Of a DNA stretch of 64,000 nucleotides, positions 8,352 to 17,279 are shown piece after piece. Position 1 is the first letter of the stretch; every line of letters begins with the position of its first letter. The stretch is from Methylobacterium sp. Leaf104. GTDB lineage: Bacteria; Pseudomonadota; Alphaproteobacteria; Rhizobiales; Beijerinckiaceae. The notes below the pieces were generated by a model. It was not told where the DNA came from, searched no databases, and worked only from the letters and a program-made list of their open reading frames with translations. The DNA is taken from the NCBI RefSeq assembly GCF_001422885.1, contig NZ_LMMZ01000012.1, positions 436,388 through 500,387 of the forward strand. Direction: 5' to 3'. A program made the translations under genes and the position numbers.

Positions 8352-9385
8352 GCGGTCCGCCGCGACGCGAGGAGGCCGGCCGCGGCCAGGAAGGCGAGGG
8401 CGGCGGGCCAGGGCCAGAGGTCCTTGCGCAGGGGCACCGGCGGCGCCTTGGCGCGCCCGCCCTCGATCGCGTCGATGGCCTCCGCCATGGCGACGAGGTC
8501 GTCGGTGGTCTTCACGCGGAACATCCGGCCGCCGGTGAGGTCGGCGATGTCCCGCAGGGTCTCGGTGTCGACGACGTCCTGCTCGCCGTCGGCGTTGGAG
8601 AGGTCGCGGGGGCCCAGCGCGATGGTGTGGACGCGGACGCCGAGCTCCTTGGCGAGACCGGCCACGTCCCGGGGCGTGGTCTGGCCGGCATTGTTGGCGC
8701 CGTCGGTCATCAGGATCACCACCTTGGCGGTGGCGGCCGGCGCGCCCTCGGCCCCCGGCCCGGCCGGGGTCAGGCGCTTGAGGGCGAGGCCGAGACCGTC
8801 GCCGATGCCGGTGGAGCGGCCGACGAGGCCGATGGTCGCCTCGTCGAGGGCGCGGGCGACGGTGGCGGTGTCGAAGCTCGGGCTCGCGGCGACGTAGGAT
8901 TCGTTGGCGAAGATGACGAGGCCGATGCGGTCGCCGGCCCGGCGGCGGATGAAGTCGGTGCCGACGCGCTTGACCGCGGCGAGCCGGGTCACGGTCTGGC
9001 CGTCGAGGGCGAAGTCGCGCCGCTCCATCGAGCCCGAGAGGTCCATCACCAGCATGATCTCCCGGCCCGAGGCCGGCAGGGCGGTGGCCGGCAGGACGAG
9101 GCGCGGCCCCGCCAGGGCGACCACCAGGGCCGCCCACAGGGTCCAGACCAGGAGGGTGCGCCCGCGCCCGCGCGCCGCCACGCTGTCGCCCCGGGCGGCC
9201 TCGGCCACCAGGGAGGGGGGCACCCGCAGGGCGCCGCTCGCCCCGACCCGCTCGGGCGGCATCAGCCTCGCCGCCAGGAGCGGCAGGGGCAGGAGCAGCA
9301 GGGCATAGGGACTCGCGAGGTCGAAGGCCGAGGCGAGGGCGGTGAGCCAGTGTGGCAGAAATCCGCTCGGGAGGGCCGTCAGCAT
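8348..9385 (-). CDS. von Willebrand factor A domain membrane protein (BatA-like)
   Basis: This 345-residue protein has paired N-terminal membrane segments (about 20-42 and 78-100), a vWA domain with the canonical MIDAS DLSGS at 115-119, a later MTDGANN loop, and a C-terminal helix (PWPAALAFLAAAGLL). This is the standard BatA layout, with the metal-binding domain placed in the periplasm. Only 3 bases separate it from the DUF4381-like gene upstream, and it overlaps the next vWA gene by 4 bases. Confidence 0.9.
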   Translation of the reverse strand: MLTALPSGFLPHWLTALASAFDLASPYALLLLPLPLLAARLMPPERVGASGALRVPPSLVAEAARGDSVAARGRGRTLLVWTLWAALVVALAGPRLVLPATALPASGREIMLVMDLSGSMERRDFALDGQTVTRLAAVKRVGTDFIRRRAGDRIGLVIFANESYVAASPSFDTATVARALDEATIGLVGRSTGIGDGLGLALKRLTPAGPGAEGAPAATAKVVILMTDGANNAGQTTPRDVAGLAKELGVRVHTIALGPRDLSNADGEQDVVDTETLRDIADLTGGRMFRVKTTDDLVAMAEAIDAIEGGRAKAPPVPLRKDLWPWPAALAFLAAAGLLASRRTA

Positions 9386-9388
9386 GGC

Positions 9389-9847
9389 TCAGGCCCCGAT
9401 CCGGGCGAACAGCCGCGCCAGCTCGGCATCCACCGCGGCCGGCTCGGGCGCGCCGCGCTGGTAGAGCCCCTCGGCGAAGATCCGGCCCGCGCCGGCGCTG
9501 AAGAAGGTCGTGGCGAAGAGGCGGTCGAGGGCGCCGGCCCAGGCCGATCCCTCCGCGTCCGCCGCCGCGTCGCCCTGGAGTGTGCGGGCGAGGCGGCGCA
9601 GCAGCTGCGCCTGCGCCACCCGGCGGTGCTCCGGCGGCAGGGCGTTGGCGGCGGCGAGGTCGGCCAGGGCCGCCCGCCGGACCGAGCCGCGCCGGCGCGC
9701 CCGCAACAGGCGCAGCAGGCCGAGGACGAGGGCCGCCGTGAAGCCCAGCGCGATGGCGAGCATCACCGCGCCCTGCGCCCCGCCCGTCTCGGCGGGCAGG
9801 TGCAGGCCGCGCAGCTGCTCGAGCCCCGCCGGGGCCTCGGGCGTCAC
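9389..9847 (-). CDS. DUF4381-like single-pass membrane protein
   Basis: This 152-residue protein starts with a short Pro-rich extracytoplasmic segment (LRGLHLPAETG). A transmembrane helix follows (about 28-46, AVMLAIALGFTAALVLGLL), then an Arg-rich cytoplasmic helical tail. That arrangement and the position between DUF58 and vWA genes are typical of the DUF4381 protein of MoxR operons. No catalytic residues are known for the family. The gap to the DUF58 stop is 57 bases and to the vWA gene 3 bases. Confidence 0.75.
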   Translation of the reverse strand: MTPEAPAGLEQLRGLHLPAETGGAQGAVMLAIALGFTAALVLGLLRLLRARRRGSVRRAALADLAAANALPPEHRRVAQAQLLRRLARTLQGDAAADAEGSAWAGALDRLFATTFFSAGAGRIFAEGLYQRGAPEPAAVDAELARLFARIGA

Positions 9848-9904
9848 CGTGCCCCTCCCTGTCGGCTTGGTCCCCGGGACCCTGATATCCGAGAGCCTGG
9901 CGCC

Positions 9905-10861
9905 CTACAGCATCGCATCGAGGCGCTCCATCAGCGGCGCGTAGGCCTCCGGACCGGCCTCGACGTCGAGGCGCAGGCCCGCGATGCCGCGCTGGGCATA
10001 GGCGACGAGGCGGGCATCGGTGCCCGGGGAGGCCCGCTCGGCCCGGCTCGCCTGCACGGTGCCGCGCCGGCCGTCCGGCGTGGCGAAGGGGTAGAAGCCC
10101 GGCGGCCGGGCGCGCTCGAAGGCGTCGCTGACGAGGACGAGGCGGATCGACAGGCGCTCGGCCATGATCGTCAGGAGGGGGTCGAAATCCGTCCCCGGCG
10201 CGTCGAGGGCGCTGCCGACGACGAGGTGGCCGCCGGAGGGCAGCAGGCTCTGGGCGAGGGTCAGGGCCGGCGCGAGGGGCGGGTCCTCGGCGGCGCCGTC
10301 GGCCAGGGCGCGGGCATGGGCCAGCGCCAGGGCGCCGGTGAGCGCGGTCATCGCCCGCTCGCCGCCGGCGGGCCGCACCACCACGGGCTCGCCGGCGCCG
10401 ATCGCGACGAGGCCGATGCGGCCGCCGTCGCCGACGATGCGCCAGCCGAGCAGGACCAGGGCTTCCGCCGCCGCCACCGAGCGCAGGGCGCGGCGGGTGC
10501 CGAACAGCATCGAGGGCCGCATGTCGGCCAGCAGCACCACGGCGCGGTCGCGCTCGTCGTGGTGGGTGCGCACGTGCAGGATGCCGGTGCGGGCGGTGGC
10601 GTTGCGGTCGATGTGCCGGCGGTCGTCGCCCTCGGACCAGAGGCGCACGTCGTCCGGCTCGGAGCCGCGCCCGCGCCGCCGGGTCACGATCCCGCCGGGC
10701 AGGCCCGCCAGCGTCCGGGTGGCCGGGCCGGAGCCGCGCCGGGCGAGGTGGCGCAGGCCCATCAGCGCCTCGCCGGAGAGGTGGATGCCCGGCGCCATCA
10801 GCGGGTCGGTGGCCGGCAAGGGAGCTGCGGCTGCGGCTGGGGCCGGGCTCGGCACGGTCAT
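9905..10861 (-). CDS. DUF58 domain protein of the MoxR operon
   Basis: This 318-residue cytoplasmic protein belongs to the DUF58 family, whose members have a degenerate vWA-like fold. The family signature appears as RLWSEGDDRRHIDRNATART, followed by a hydrophobic strand (RAVVLLADMRPSML). DUF58 proteins invariably travel with MoxR ATPases and vWA proteins. The ATG at 10861 is preceded by a Pro/Ala-rich start, so the exact N-terminus is less certain. The gene follows moxR with an 8-base gap. Confidence 0.88.
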   Translation of the reverse strand: MTVPSPAPAAAAAPLPATDPLMAPGIHLSGEALMGLRHLARRGSGPATRTLAGLPGGIVTRRRGRGSEPDDVRLWSEGDDRRHIDRNATARTGILHVRTHHDERDRAVVLLADMRPSMLFGTRRALRSVAAAEALVLLGWRIVGDGGRIGLVAIGAGEPVVVRPAGGERAMTALTGALALAHARALADGAAEDPPLAPALTLAQSLLPSGGHLVVGSALDAPGTDFDPLLTIMAERLSIRLVLVSDAFERARPPGFYPFATPDGRRGTVQASRAERASPGTDARLVAYAQRGIAGLRLDVEAGPEAYAPLMERLDAML

Positions 10862-10869
10862 GGTCCCGC

Positions 10870-11880
10870 TCAGAGCGCCCGCACCCGCTGGACGAGGCCG
10901 CGGATGATGCCCCGCGCCGTCTGGCCCTCGGCGGCGGCGCGCCAGGTCAGGCCGATGCGGTGGGCCAGCGCGTCCGCGGCGAGCTCCGCCACGTCCTCGG
11001 GGACGACGTGGTCGCGGCCGCGCAGGTAGGCCCGCGCCTTGCCGGCCACCATCAGCGCCAGGGTGCCGCGCGGGGAGGCCGGGTGCTCGATGGCGGCGCG
11101 GAGATCGGGGGCCGCCGCGTCCGTGCGGGTCCCGGCCACCAGCCGCACGAGGTAGTCCTTGAGGGCGGGCGAGACGTAGACGTTGAGGGCGGCCTCGCGG
11201 GCGGCGCGGATCTCCTCGACGGAGAGCCGCACCGGCATCGCCTCGGCGTGGTGGTTGAGCTCGCCCTCCACGAGATCGAGGATGCGCCGCTCGGCGGCCT
11301 CGTCGGGCATCTCCACCAGGACGTGGAGGAGGAAGCGGTCGAGCTGCGCCTCGGGCAGCGGGAAGGTGCCCGCGTGCTCGATCGGGTTCTGGGTCGCCAC
11401 CACCATGAACGGGTCGGGCAGGGCATGGGTGTGGCCCGAGACCGTGATCTGGCCCTCGGCCATGGCCTCGAGCAGCGCCGACTGCACCTTCGGCGGCGCG
11501 CGGTTCACCTCGTCGACGAGGACGAGGGAGTGGAACAGGGGGCCGGGCAGGAACTCGAAGTCGCCGGCATCCTGGCGCCAGACCGTGGTGCCGGTGAGGT
11601 CGGCCGGCATCAGGTCGGGGGTGCACTGGATGCGGGCGAAGCTGCCGTCGAGCCCGTCCGACAGGCGCTTGACCGCGCGGGTCTTGGCGAGGCCGGGAGC
11701 GCCCTCGATGAGGAGGTGGCCCCCGGTGAGGAGGCCGATGAGGAGGCGCTCGACCATGGCGTCGGCGCCGATGAGCCCGTGCAGAAGGCCGTCGCGAAGC
11801 GCGAGGATGCGTGCCCGCAGGGCGGCGTCCACGGGGGGCGCGCCGGTGGCCGGCCGTTCGGCGAGGGCCGCGCCGCTCAT
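10870..11880 (-). CDS. moxR: MoxR family AAA ATPase
   Basis: This 336-residue AAA+ ATPase has Walker A GAPGLAKT (60-67), Walker B LVLVDEVNRAPPK and sensor-1 VVATQNPIEHAGTFPLPEAQLDRF, all diagnostic of MoxR. MoxR proteins act as chaperones that activate or assemble metal-dependent complexes with vWA partners. It heads the seven-gene run moxR-DUF58-DUF4381-vWA-vWA-TPR-BatD. No mxaF, mxaJ, mxaG or mxaI is present, so this is not the methanol dehydrogenase cluster. Its ATG overlaps the stop of a 24-codon upstream frame (ATGA). Confidence 0.93.
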   Translation of the reverse strand: MSGAALAERPATGAPPVDAALRARILALRDGLLHGLIGADAMVERLLIGLLTGGHLLIEGAPGLAKTRAVKRLSDGLDGSFARIQCTPDLMPADLTGTTVWRQDAGDFEFLPGPLFHSLVLVDEVNRAPPKVQSALLEAMAEGQITVSGHTHALPDPFMVVATQNPIEHAGTFPLPEAQLDRFLLHVLVEMPDEAAERRILDLVEGELNHHAEAMPVRLSVEEIRAAREAALNVYVSPALKDYLVRLVAGTRTDAAAPDLRAAIEHPASPRGTLALMVAGKARAYLRGRDHVVPEDVAELAADALAHRIGLTWRAAAEGQTARGIIRGLVQRVRAL

Positions 11881-11951
11881 GCGGACGGGCTCGCGCCGGC
11901 CGCACGCAGCGCCCGGATCATGTGTGGGGCAGGAACGGTGGGCCGGTCCAT
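11877..11951 (-). CDS. Possible 24-residue leader peptide coupled to moxR
   Basis: A short frame encodes a 24-residue Ala/Pro-rich peptide beginning MDRPTVPAPH. It has a strong GAGGAG ribosome site 7 bases before its ATG, while moxR itself has no clear site outside this frame. Its TGA overlaps the moxR ATG (ATGA), a classic coupling arrangement. It may be a real leader that sets moxR translation, or only the first translated frame of the transcript. No homology is recognisable at this length. Confidence 0.45.
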   Translation of the reverse strand: MDRPTVPAPHMIRALRAAGASPSA

Positions 11952-12141
11952 GCGCGTCTCCTCGGTGATCTTTTTTGGGTCGGATTCTTGCGCGATCCGC
12001 CGCCTTCGGGTGTGCCCGCTGCGTAGGCCGGGCGTCAATCCCGCCCCGGCATCCGCGAGGCCGCAGGGCGCGCGCCCGGGTGCCCTGTGCGGACACAACT
12101 TTGCGGGCGCGGCCCGCGCGGAAGCGCCGGTCCGGTCCGGC

Positions 12142-12369
12142 TCAGAGCTTCTTCGACATGGGCGCCGCACCATGGCCGGCCATGCCGTCGCAGCAGCAGG
12201 CGGCCTTCCGGGTCCGGGACGGTTTCATGCCCCCCGCCCGCATGTCCATCTTGGCCTTGCCGCACATCGTGGCGCCGCCGCCTCCGCAGCACCCGGCGGC
12301 CTGGGCGGAAACGAGGCTGGCCAGGGCGAGGCCGGCGGCCAGGGCGAGGGCGGTCAAACACGTCGGCAT
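12142..12369 (-). CDS. Small exported Cys/Met/Gly-rich protein, putative metal-binding
   Basis: This 75-residue protein has a signal peptide (MPTCLTALALAAGLALASLV, then SAQAAG). The roughly 50-residue mature part contains a CCGGGG run, MCGK, several Met residues, a CCC triplet and a His. Such clusters suit copper or another soft metal. I do not know a family for it. It is transcribed toward the MoxR operon, whose leader frame begins 190 bases further on, and it is divergent from the dehalogenase-like gene. Its metal role is inference from composition. Confidence 0.65.
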   Translation of the reverse strand: MPTCLTALALAAGLALASLVSAQAAGCCGGGGATMCGKAKMDMRAGGMKPSRTRKAACCCDGMAGHGAAPMSKKL

Positions 12370-12511
12370 CGGGATGAGTCCTGCTGAGGCGGGAAGATGT
12401 GGCAGATCTAGTTGGAAAACCGCCCGCTTCCAGCCGAAACGCCATCGTTCGTGATCGCGAACCGGCGCCCGGCCCCGCGCGTTCCCCCGGCCCCTGCCGG
12501 AGGCGCCGCCC

Positions 12512-13411
12512 GTGACCACCGACCTCTTCCCCGACTTCGCCGCTCCCTGGATCGACATTCCGGCCGGGCGCTTCTTCGCCCGCATCGGCGGGCCGGAGGA
12601 CGCGACGCCGGTGCTCCTCCTCCACGGCTTCCCGCAGAGCCATGCCTGCTGGCACCGGATCGCGCCGGCCCTGGCCGAGCGCCACCGCGTGATCTGCCTC
12701 GACCTCAAGGGCTACGGCTGGTCGGCCGCGCCGGCGGGCGACCCGCGCCACGAGGCCTATGCCAAGCGCACGCTCGCGGCCGAGGTGGTGGCGGTGATGG
12801 AATCCCTCGGCCACGTGCACTTCGCCCTCGTCGGGCACGACCGGGGCGCCCGCCTCGGCTACCGCCTCGCCCTCGACGAGCCGGGGCGGATCGCCCGGCT
12901 GGCCCTCCTCGACATCCTGCCGACCCTGGTCCAGTGGGAGCGGATCGAGGCCGACCCGCGCAAGCCCTCGCACTGGCACTTCCTGGCCGAGGCCGCGCCG
13001 GGGCCCGAGCAGGCCATCGGCCGGAATGCGGATTCCTATTTCGAGGGGCTCCTGCGCGACTGGAGCGGAGACACGTCCCTCGACGCCTTCGCCCCCGCCG
13101 CGCTCCATCTCTACCGGCAGGCCTGGGGCGTGCCCGAGCGCATCCACGCCTTCTGCGAGGATTACCGGGCGGGGGCCACCCGCGACCGCGAGGCCGACCT
13201 CGCGGACCTCGCCGCCGGGCGCCGGCTCGCCTGCCCGACCCTGATCCTCACCGGCGACGGCTACCTCGACCGCAGCGTGGAGACGCCCCTCGCCGCCTGG
13301 CAGCGCACCTTCGCGCCGGGCGCCGTCGCCGCCGAGGTCCCCTCCGGCCATTTCCTGGCCGAGGAGAACCCCGAAGCGACCCTGGCGGCCCTGCGAACCT
13401 TCCTGGGCTGA
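12512..13411 (+). CDS. Haloacetate/fluoroacetate dehalogenase family alpha/beta hydrolase
   Basis: This is a 299-residue alpha/beta hydrolase with an Asp nucleophile in GHDRGAR (Asp110). It aligns by eye with fluoroacetate dehalogenase of Rhodopseudomonas palustris: Arg111 and Arg114 for carboxylate binding, Asp134 in LLDILPT, the halide-pocket pair His154-Trp155, Tyr218 in CEDYRAG, and His280 in SGHFLAEE. The start is GTG, because the homology begins immediately after it and no ATG is better placed. It stands alone. Defluorination is plausible; other 2-haloacids or epoxides remain possible. Confidence 0.85.
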   Translation: MTTDLFPDFAAPWIDIPAGRFFARIGGPEDATPVLLLHGFPQSHACWHRIAPALAERHRVICLDLKGYGWSAAPAGDPRHEAYAKRTLAAEVVAVMESLGHVHFALVGHDRGARLGYRLALDEPGRIARLALLDILPTLVQWERIEADPRKPSHWHFLAEAAPGPEQAIGRNADSYFEGLLRDWSGDTSLDAFAPAALHLYRQAWGVPERIHAFCEDYRAGATRDREADLADLAAGRRLACPTLILTGDGYLDRSVETPLAAWQRTFAPGAVAAEVPSGHFLAEENPEATLAALRTFLG

Positions 13412-13776
13412 CCTTTCTGGGCCGCGGCAATATCCACCGGGTGATGGTGTTCGCCCGAGCTCGTTCCCACACGCACGATCCTCGCGCCGGTTCGAAGCGT
13501 ATCCCTCCGCTATCGGAAAGCGAGGCTCATGATTTCGGGGGGCGCCGCCCTGCATCGTGCCGTCAGGCCCGGAGGCGAGATCGTTCCGCTTTCCTCGCGC
13601 CCCGGCAGGAGATCTACGGAATACAACCGGGGACCCGCGAAACTTCCATCAGCGGCAGCAAATTTTGCCTGTGTTAATCATTGTTTCAGCGCCATATCAC
13701 AGGAATGTGAGCGGGACGCCGCGTTCACGAGAGACCGATCAGGGTCCCGCGCCGGCATCGTCCAACGGGGACCTCC
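13412..13776. other. Intergenic region upstream of the chemoreceptor gene
   Basis: This stretch of 365 bases holds no convincing gene; short frames here have poor codon character. The last 130 bases are relatively AT-rich (for example GTGTTAATCATTGTTTCAGC near 13671) and most likely contain the promoter of the chemoreceptor gene. I could not pick confident -35 and -10 boxes. No tRNA-like cloverleaf is seen. Confidence 0.5.
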
Positions 13777-15468
13777 ATGCGCGCGTTCAACGATCTCAAG
13801 CTCCTGGGGAAGCTCGCGCTTCCGAGCCTGGTCCTCATCCTCGTGGCGGTGGGGCTGGTGGTCCTGGCCCGCGCGAGCCTCGCCACCCTCGCGCAGAACA
13901 CGACCCAGATCGTCGATGTCCGCGCCACCCGGCTCTCCGTGGCCCAGCAGCTGGCCCTGGCCGTGGACGAGGCGGTGATCGCCGAGAAGAACACCATCAT
14001 CGAGACCGACGACGCGCAGATGCGCCAGGACGTCGCCCGTTACCAGGCCAGCCGCGAAGCCGCCCTGGCGGCGAACGACCGCCTGATCGCCCTCGCCGAC
14101 ACCGCGGAACGCCGGGGCATCCTGCAGGGCGTCCGCGGCGAGCTGGAAGCGTTCTTCGCCACCGCCGACCGCTCCATCGCCCTCGGCCTGCGCAACGAGA
14201 ACGAAGCGGCCGCCCAGATCTCGAAGCGGGAGGTCCGCCCGGCCCGGCTCAGGATCGCCCAGAGCGTGGCGGCCCGCGTCGCCTCGAACCTGCGCGACCT
14301 CGAGGCCGCCAAACGGGCCGCGACCGAGACCGCGCAGGACGCCACGCGCTCCCTGGTCGTCACCGCCATCCTCGGCCTCGGCTTCGCGGTCGGCCTGCTC
14401 GCGCTCATCACGATCTACGGCGTCACCCGCCCGCTCGCCGCCATGACGGCGGCGATGGGCCGCCTCGCGGCCGGCGACCTCGCCGTGGCGGTGTCGGGCA
14501 CGGCGCGGCGCGACGAGGTCGGCCTCCTCGCCCGCTCGCTCCAGGTCTTCAAGGACAACGCCCTGGAGGCCCGGCGCCTCGCCGAGGCGCAAGCGGCCGA
14601 GGACGCCGCCAAGATGCGCCGGGCCCAGCGCCTCGACGTCCTGACCAAGGCCTTCGAGACCAACGTCTCGACCCTGACCCAGGGCCTGGCGGGGGCCGCC
14701 ACCGAGATGGAGGCCACGGCCCAGTCGATGAGCAGCGTCGCCGGCCAGACCAACCAGCAGACCGTGATCGTCGCGGGCGCCGCCGAGGAGACCTCCGCCA
14801 ACGTCCAGACGGTGGCCGCGGCCAGCGAGGAGATGTCGGCCTCGGTGCAGGAGATCGTGAACCAGGTCAGCCTGTCGGCCCGCATCGCCGACCAGGCGGT
14901 GGAGAACGCCCAGCGGACCGACGCCACCGTGCGCCGCCTGGCCGGCACCACCGAGCGCATCGGCGCCTTCGTCGAGGTGATCTCCGGCATCGCCGCGCAG
15001 ACCAACCTGCTGGCGCTCAACGCCACCATCGAGGCGGCCCGCGCCGGCGAGGCCGGCCGCGGCTTCGCCGTCGTCGCCTCCGAGGTGAAGGAACTGGCCG
15101 GGCAGACCGCCAAGGCCACGGGGGAGATCGGCGAGCGCATCACCGAGATCCGCAACGCGACCCAGGAGGCCGTCACCGACATCGAGGCCATCAGCCGGAT
15201 CATCGCCGAGATGTCGCGCTACGCCGCCTCGATCGCCGCCGCCATGGAGGAGCAGGGCGCCGCGACCCAGGAGATCACCCGCAACGTGCAGGAGGCGGCG
15301 CGCGGCACCGAGGAGGTGACCACCAACATCGCCGGCGTGCGCGACGGCGCCGGCCAGACGGGGGCGGCCGCCTCCCAGGTGCTCAGCGCCGCCCAGGAAC
15401 TCGCCCGGCACTCGGAGAGCCTGACCCGCGAGGTCGGCGGATTCCTCGCCGACGTGAAGGCGGCCTGA
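13777..15468 (+). CDS. Methyl-accepting chemotaxis protein
   Basis: This 563-residue inner-membrane chemoreceptor has a first membrane helix at about 14-34, a roughly 155-residue periplasmic helical sensor, and a second membrane helix at about 190-212. A HAMP domain ([20 protein letters not shown]) and a long signalling coiled coil follow. The CheA/CheW contact hairpin reads [20 protein letters not shown] followed by [17 protein letters not shown]. No C-terminal CheR/CheB-tethering pentapeptide is visible. The ligand is unknown; the helical sensor resembles four-helix-bundle types. It is monocistronic, with cheY and cheZ about 40 kb away. Confidence 0.95.
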   Translation: MRAFNDLKLLGKLALPSLVLILVAVGLVVLARASLATLAQNTTQIVDVRATRLSVAQQLALAVDEAVIAEKNTIIETDDAQMRQDVARYQASREAALAANDRLIALADTAERRGILQGVRGELEAFFATADRSIALGLRNENEAAAQISKREVRPARLRIAQSVAARVASNLRDLEAAKRAATETAQDATRSLVVTAILGLGFAVGLLALITIYGVTRPLAAMTAAMGRLAAGDLAVAVSGTARRDEVGLLARSLQVFKDNALEARRLAEAQAAEDAAKMRRAQRLDVLTKAFETNVSTLTQGLAGAATEMEATAQSMSSVAGQTNQQTVIVAGAAEETSANVQTVAAASEEMSASVQEIVNQVSLSARIADQAVENAQRTDATVRRLAGTTERIGAFVEVISGIAAQTNLLALNATIEAARAGEAGRGFAVVASEVKELAGQTAKATGEIGERITEIRNATQEAVTDIEAISRIIAEMSRYAASIAAAMEEQGAATQEITRNVQEAARGTEEVTTNIAGVRDGAGQTGAAASQVLSAAQELARHSESLTREVGGFLADVKAA

Positions 15469-15625
15469 GCGGACCTCGGGGGCGGTGCCGGTCCCCCGGC
15501 GATCTCCAGGGTTGACGCCCCTGGCGGTTGGCGGGAAGGAGAACCCACCCTTCAGACGGATGCGCGGCCCCTCCCGGAGGCGGGACGGGCCGCGGCCGCC
15601 GCCCGCACGAGAGCGAACCCCGCGC

Positions 15626-16327
15626 ATGACGACCTCCTTCCTGCCGATCGACCGCGCCGTGATCGCCCGCGAGGCGGCCAAGATGCTCCTCGAGATCAAG
15701 GCGGTGCACTTCTACCAGGAGAAGCCCTTCACCTTCACCTCGGGCTGGGCGAGCCCGGTCTACATCGACTGCCGCAAGATCATCTCGTACCCGCGCCTGC
15801 GCTCCACCCTGAACGACTTCGCCGCCGCCACCATCGTGCGCGACATCGGCTACGAGTCGATCACCCACGTGGCCGGCGGCGAGACCGCGGGCATCCCCTT
15901 CGCGGCCTGGATCTCGGACCGGCTGATGCTGCCGATGCAGTACGTGCGCAAGAAGGCCAAGGGCTTCGGCCGCAACGCCCAGATCGAGGGCGAGGTGGTG
16001 GAGGGCGCCAAGACCCTGCTGGTGGAGGACCTCGCCACCGACGGGCGCAGCAAGGCGCTGTTCTGCAAGGCCCTGCGCGATGCGGGCGCCCAGGTCGACC
16101 ATTGCTTCGTGATGTTCTTCTACGACATCTTCCCCAACAGCCGCGAGCTCATGGCCGACCTCGGCGTCCAGCTGCACTACCTCACCACCTGGTGGGACGT
16201 GCTGGCGGTGGCCAAGGAGAGCGGCCATTTCGACCCGAAGATCCTCGCCGAGGTCGAGAGCTTCCTGCACGAGCCCGCCAAGTGGTCGGCGGCGCATGGC
16301 GGCATCTCCGACTACCCGCAGGCCTGA
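15626..16327 (+). CDS. pyrE: Orotate phosphoribosyltransferase
   Basis: This 233-residue enzyme joins orotate to PRPP to form OMP in pyrimidine synthesis. The PRPP-binding motif reads [14 protein letters not shown], and the N-terminal [17 protein letters not shown] and [12 protein letters not shown] are typical of the alphaproteobacterial form. ATG at 15626 fits the conserved N-terminus. A CCAGGG/CCCTGG inverted repeat (15506-15511 with 15519-15524) lies upstream. The 3' end carries a perfect 17-base tandem duplication spanning the stop codon. Confidence 0.96.
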   Translation: MTTSFLPIDRAVIAREAAKMLLEIKAVHFYQEKPFTFTSGWASPVYIDCRKIISYPRLRSTLNDFAAATIVRDIGYESITHVAGGETAGIPFAAWISDRLMLPMQYVRKKAKGFGRNAQIEGEVVEGAKTLLVEDLATDGRSKALFCKALRDAGAQVDHCFVMFFYDIFPNSRELMADLGVQLHYLTTWWDVLAVAKESGHFDPKILAEVESFLHEPAKWSAAHGGISDYPQA

Positions 16328-16349
16328 TCCCGCCGCAGGCCTGATCCCG
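16316..16349. repeat. 17-bp perfect tandem duplication across the pyrE stop
   Basis: CCGCAGGCCTGATCCCG occurs at 16316-16332 and again directly at 16333-16349. The first copy contains the last codons and TGA stop of pyrE; the second is silent behind it. It looks like a replication-slippage duplication. It leaves the protein unchanged. Confidence 0.9.
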
Positions 16350-16395
16350 GCCGCACCGTCATGGTCCCGTCACGGGACCGCGTCAGGGCAGGACG

Positions 16396-17112
16396 ATGAT
16401 CCCCTTCCTGTCCGGGCCGCTGCCCGAAGCCGTCAACTCGGCGATCAGTCTCCTCGTCGCCTTCGGGCTCGGCACCCTGATCGGGGCCGAGCGCCAGTAC
16501 CGGCAGCGCACGGCGGGCCTGCGCACCAACGTCCTGGTGGCGGTGGGCGCGGCCGCCTTCGTCGACCTCGGCATGCGCCTCGAAGGGGCGGCCGGCGGCA
16601 CCCGCACGGTGGCCTACGTGATCTCGGGCGTCGGCTTCCTCGGCGCCGGCGTGATCATGAAGGAGGGCATGAACGTGCGCGGCCTCAACACCGCCGCGAC
16701 CCTGTGGTGCTCGGCCGCCGTGGGCGCCTTCGCGGGGGCCGACTTCCCCCTGGAGGCCGCCTTCGTCACGGCGGCCGTGCTCGCCGGCAACACCCTGCTG
16801 CGGCCCCTCGTCAACGCCATCAACCGCGCGCCGATCGACGAGAGCCAGACCGAGGCGACCTACGAGGTCCAGGTCACGGTGCAGGCGGAGGCCGCCGGCC
16901 GTGCCCGCGACCTCCTCGTGGAGCGCCTGGAGGCGGCGAGCTACCCCGTCGGCGGCATCGAGGTGGTGGAGCGGGGCGAGGACACCGTCGAGGTGGTGGC
17001 GACCCTGGTGGCCACGGCGGTGACGGCGGACGAACTCGACGCCGTGGTGGCGGCCCTGGAGGCGATGCCGAGCATCGACCACGCCACCTGGTCGATCCAG
17101 ACGGCGGATTGA
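16396..17112 (+). CDS. MgtC/SapB family membrane protein
   Basis: This 238-residue protein has about four to five N-terminal membrane helices with the MgtC signature FGLGTLIGAERQYRQRTAGLRTN and GVGFLGAGVIMKEG. A C-terminal cytoplasmic ACT-like domain (about 150-238) follows. MgtC proteins help growth at low magnesium and, in pathogens, inside host cells; some restrain F-type ATP synthase. The ATG has an AGGACG site. The gene sits between pyrE and an SDR gene without evident functional linkage. No Mg2+-sensing leader could be recognised. Confidence 0.92.
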   Translation: MIPFLSGPLPEAVNSAISLLVAFGLGTLIGAERQYRQRTAGLRTNVLVAVGAAAFVDLGMRLEGAAGGTRTVAYVISGVGFLGAGVIMKEGMNVRGLNTAATLWCSAAVGAFAGADFPLEAAFVTAAVLAGNTLLRPLVNAINRAPIDESQTEATYEVQVTVQAEAAGRARDLLVERLEAASYPVGGIEVVERGEDTVEVVATLVATAVTADELDAVVAALEAMPSIDHATWSIQTAD

Positions 17113-17279
17113 GCGGCCCTGCCGGCCCACGCCGTTCGATCCCGGTGCCGCGTTCATCCCGACGCCAGGTGCGTCGGCGCACCCCGGCGCCACGGTCCCG
17201 CATTGCCGGGCGGCCGGGTCCGTCCAAACTCCCGGTTCGGAACGGCCCGCTACGGGCTCCACCCGATTCGAGGGACACC

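Noticed and set aside
8252..11029. A 925-codon plus-strand open frame
   Set aside because: It lies opposite four coupled Bat operon genes, is rich in Arg, Gly and Ala, and has no motif. It is a by-product of high GC3 on the other strand.
5201..11880. Reading the MoxR cluster as the methanol dehydrogenase mxaRSACKL genes
   Set aside because: The order and sizes fit a Bat operon (DUF4381, tandem vWA, TPR, BatD), and no mxaF, J, G or I is present.
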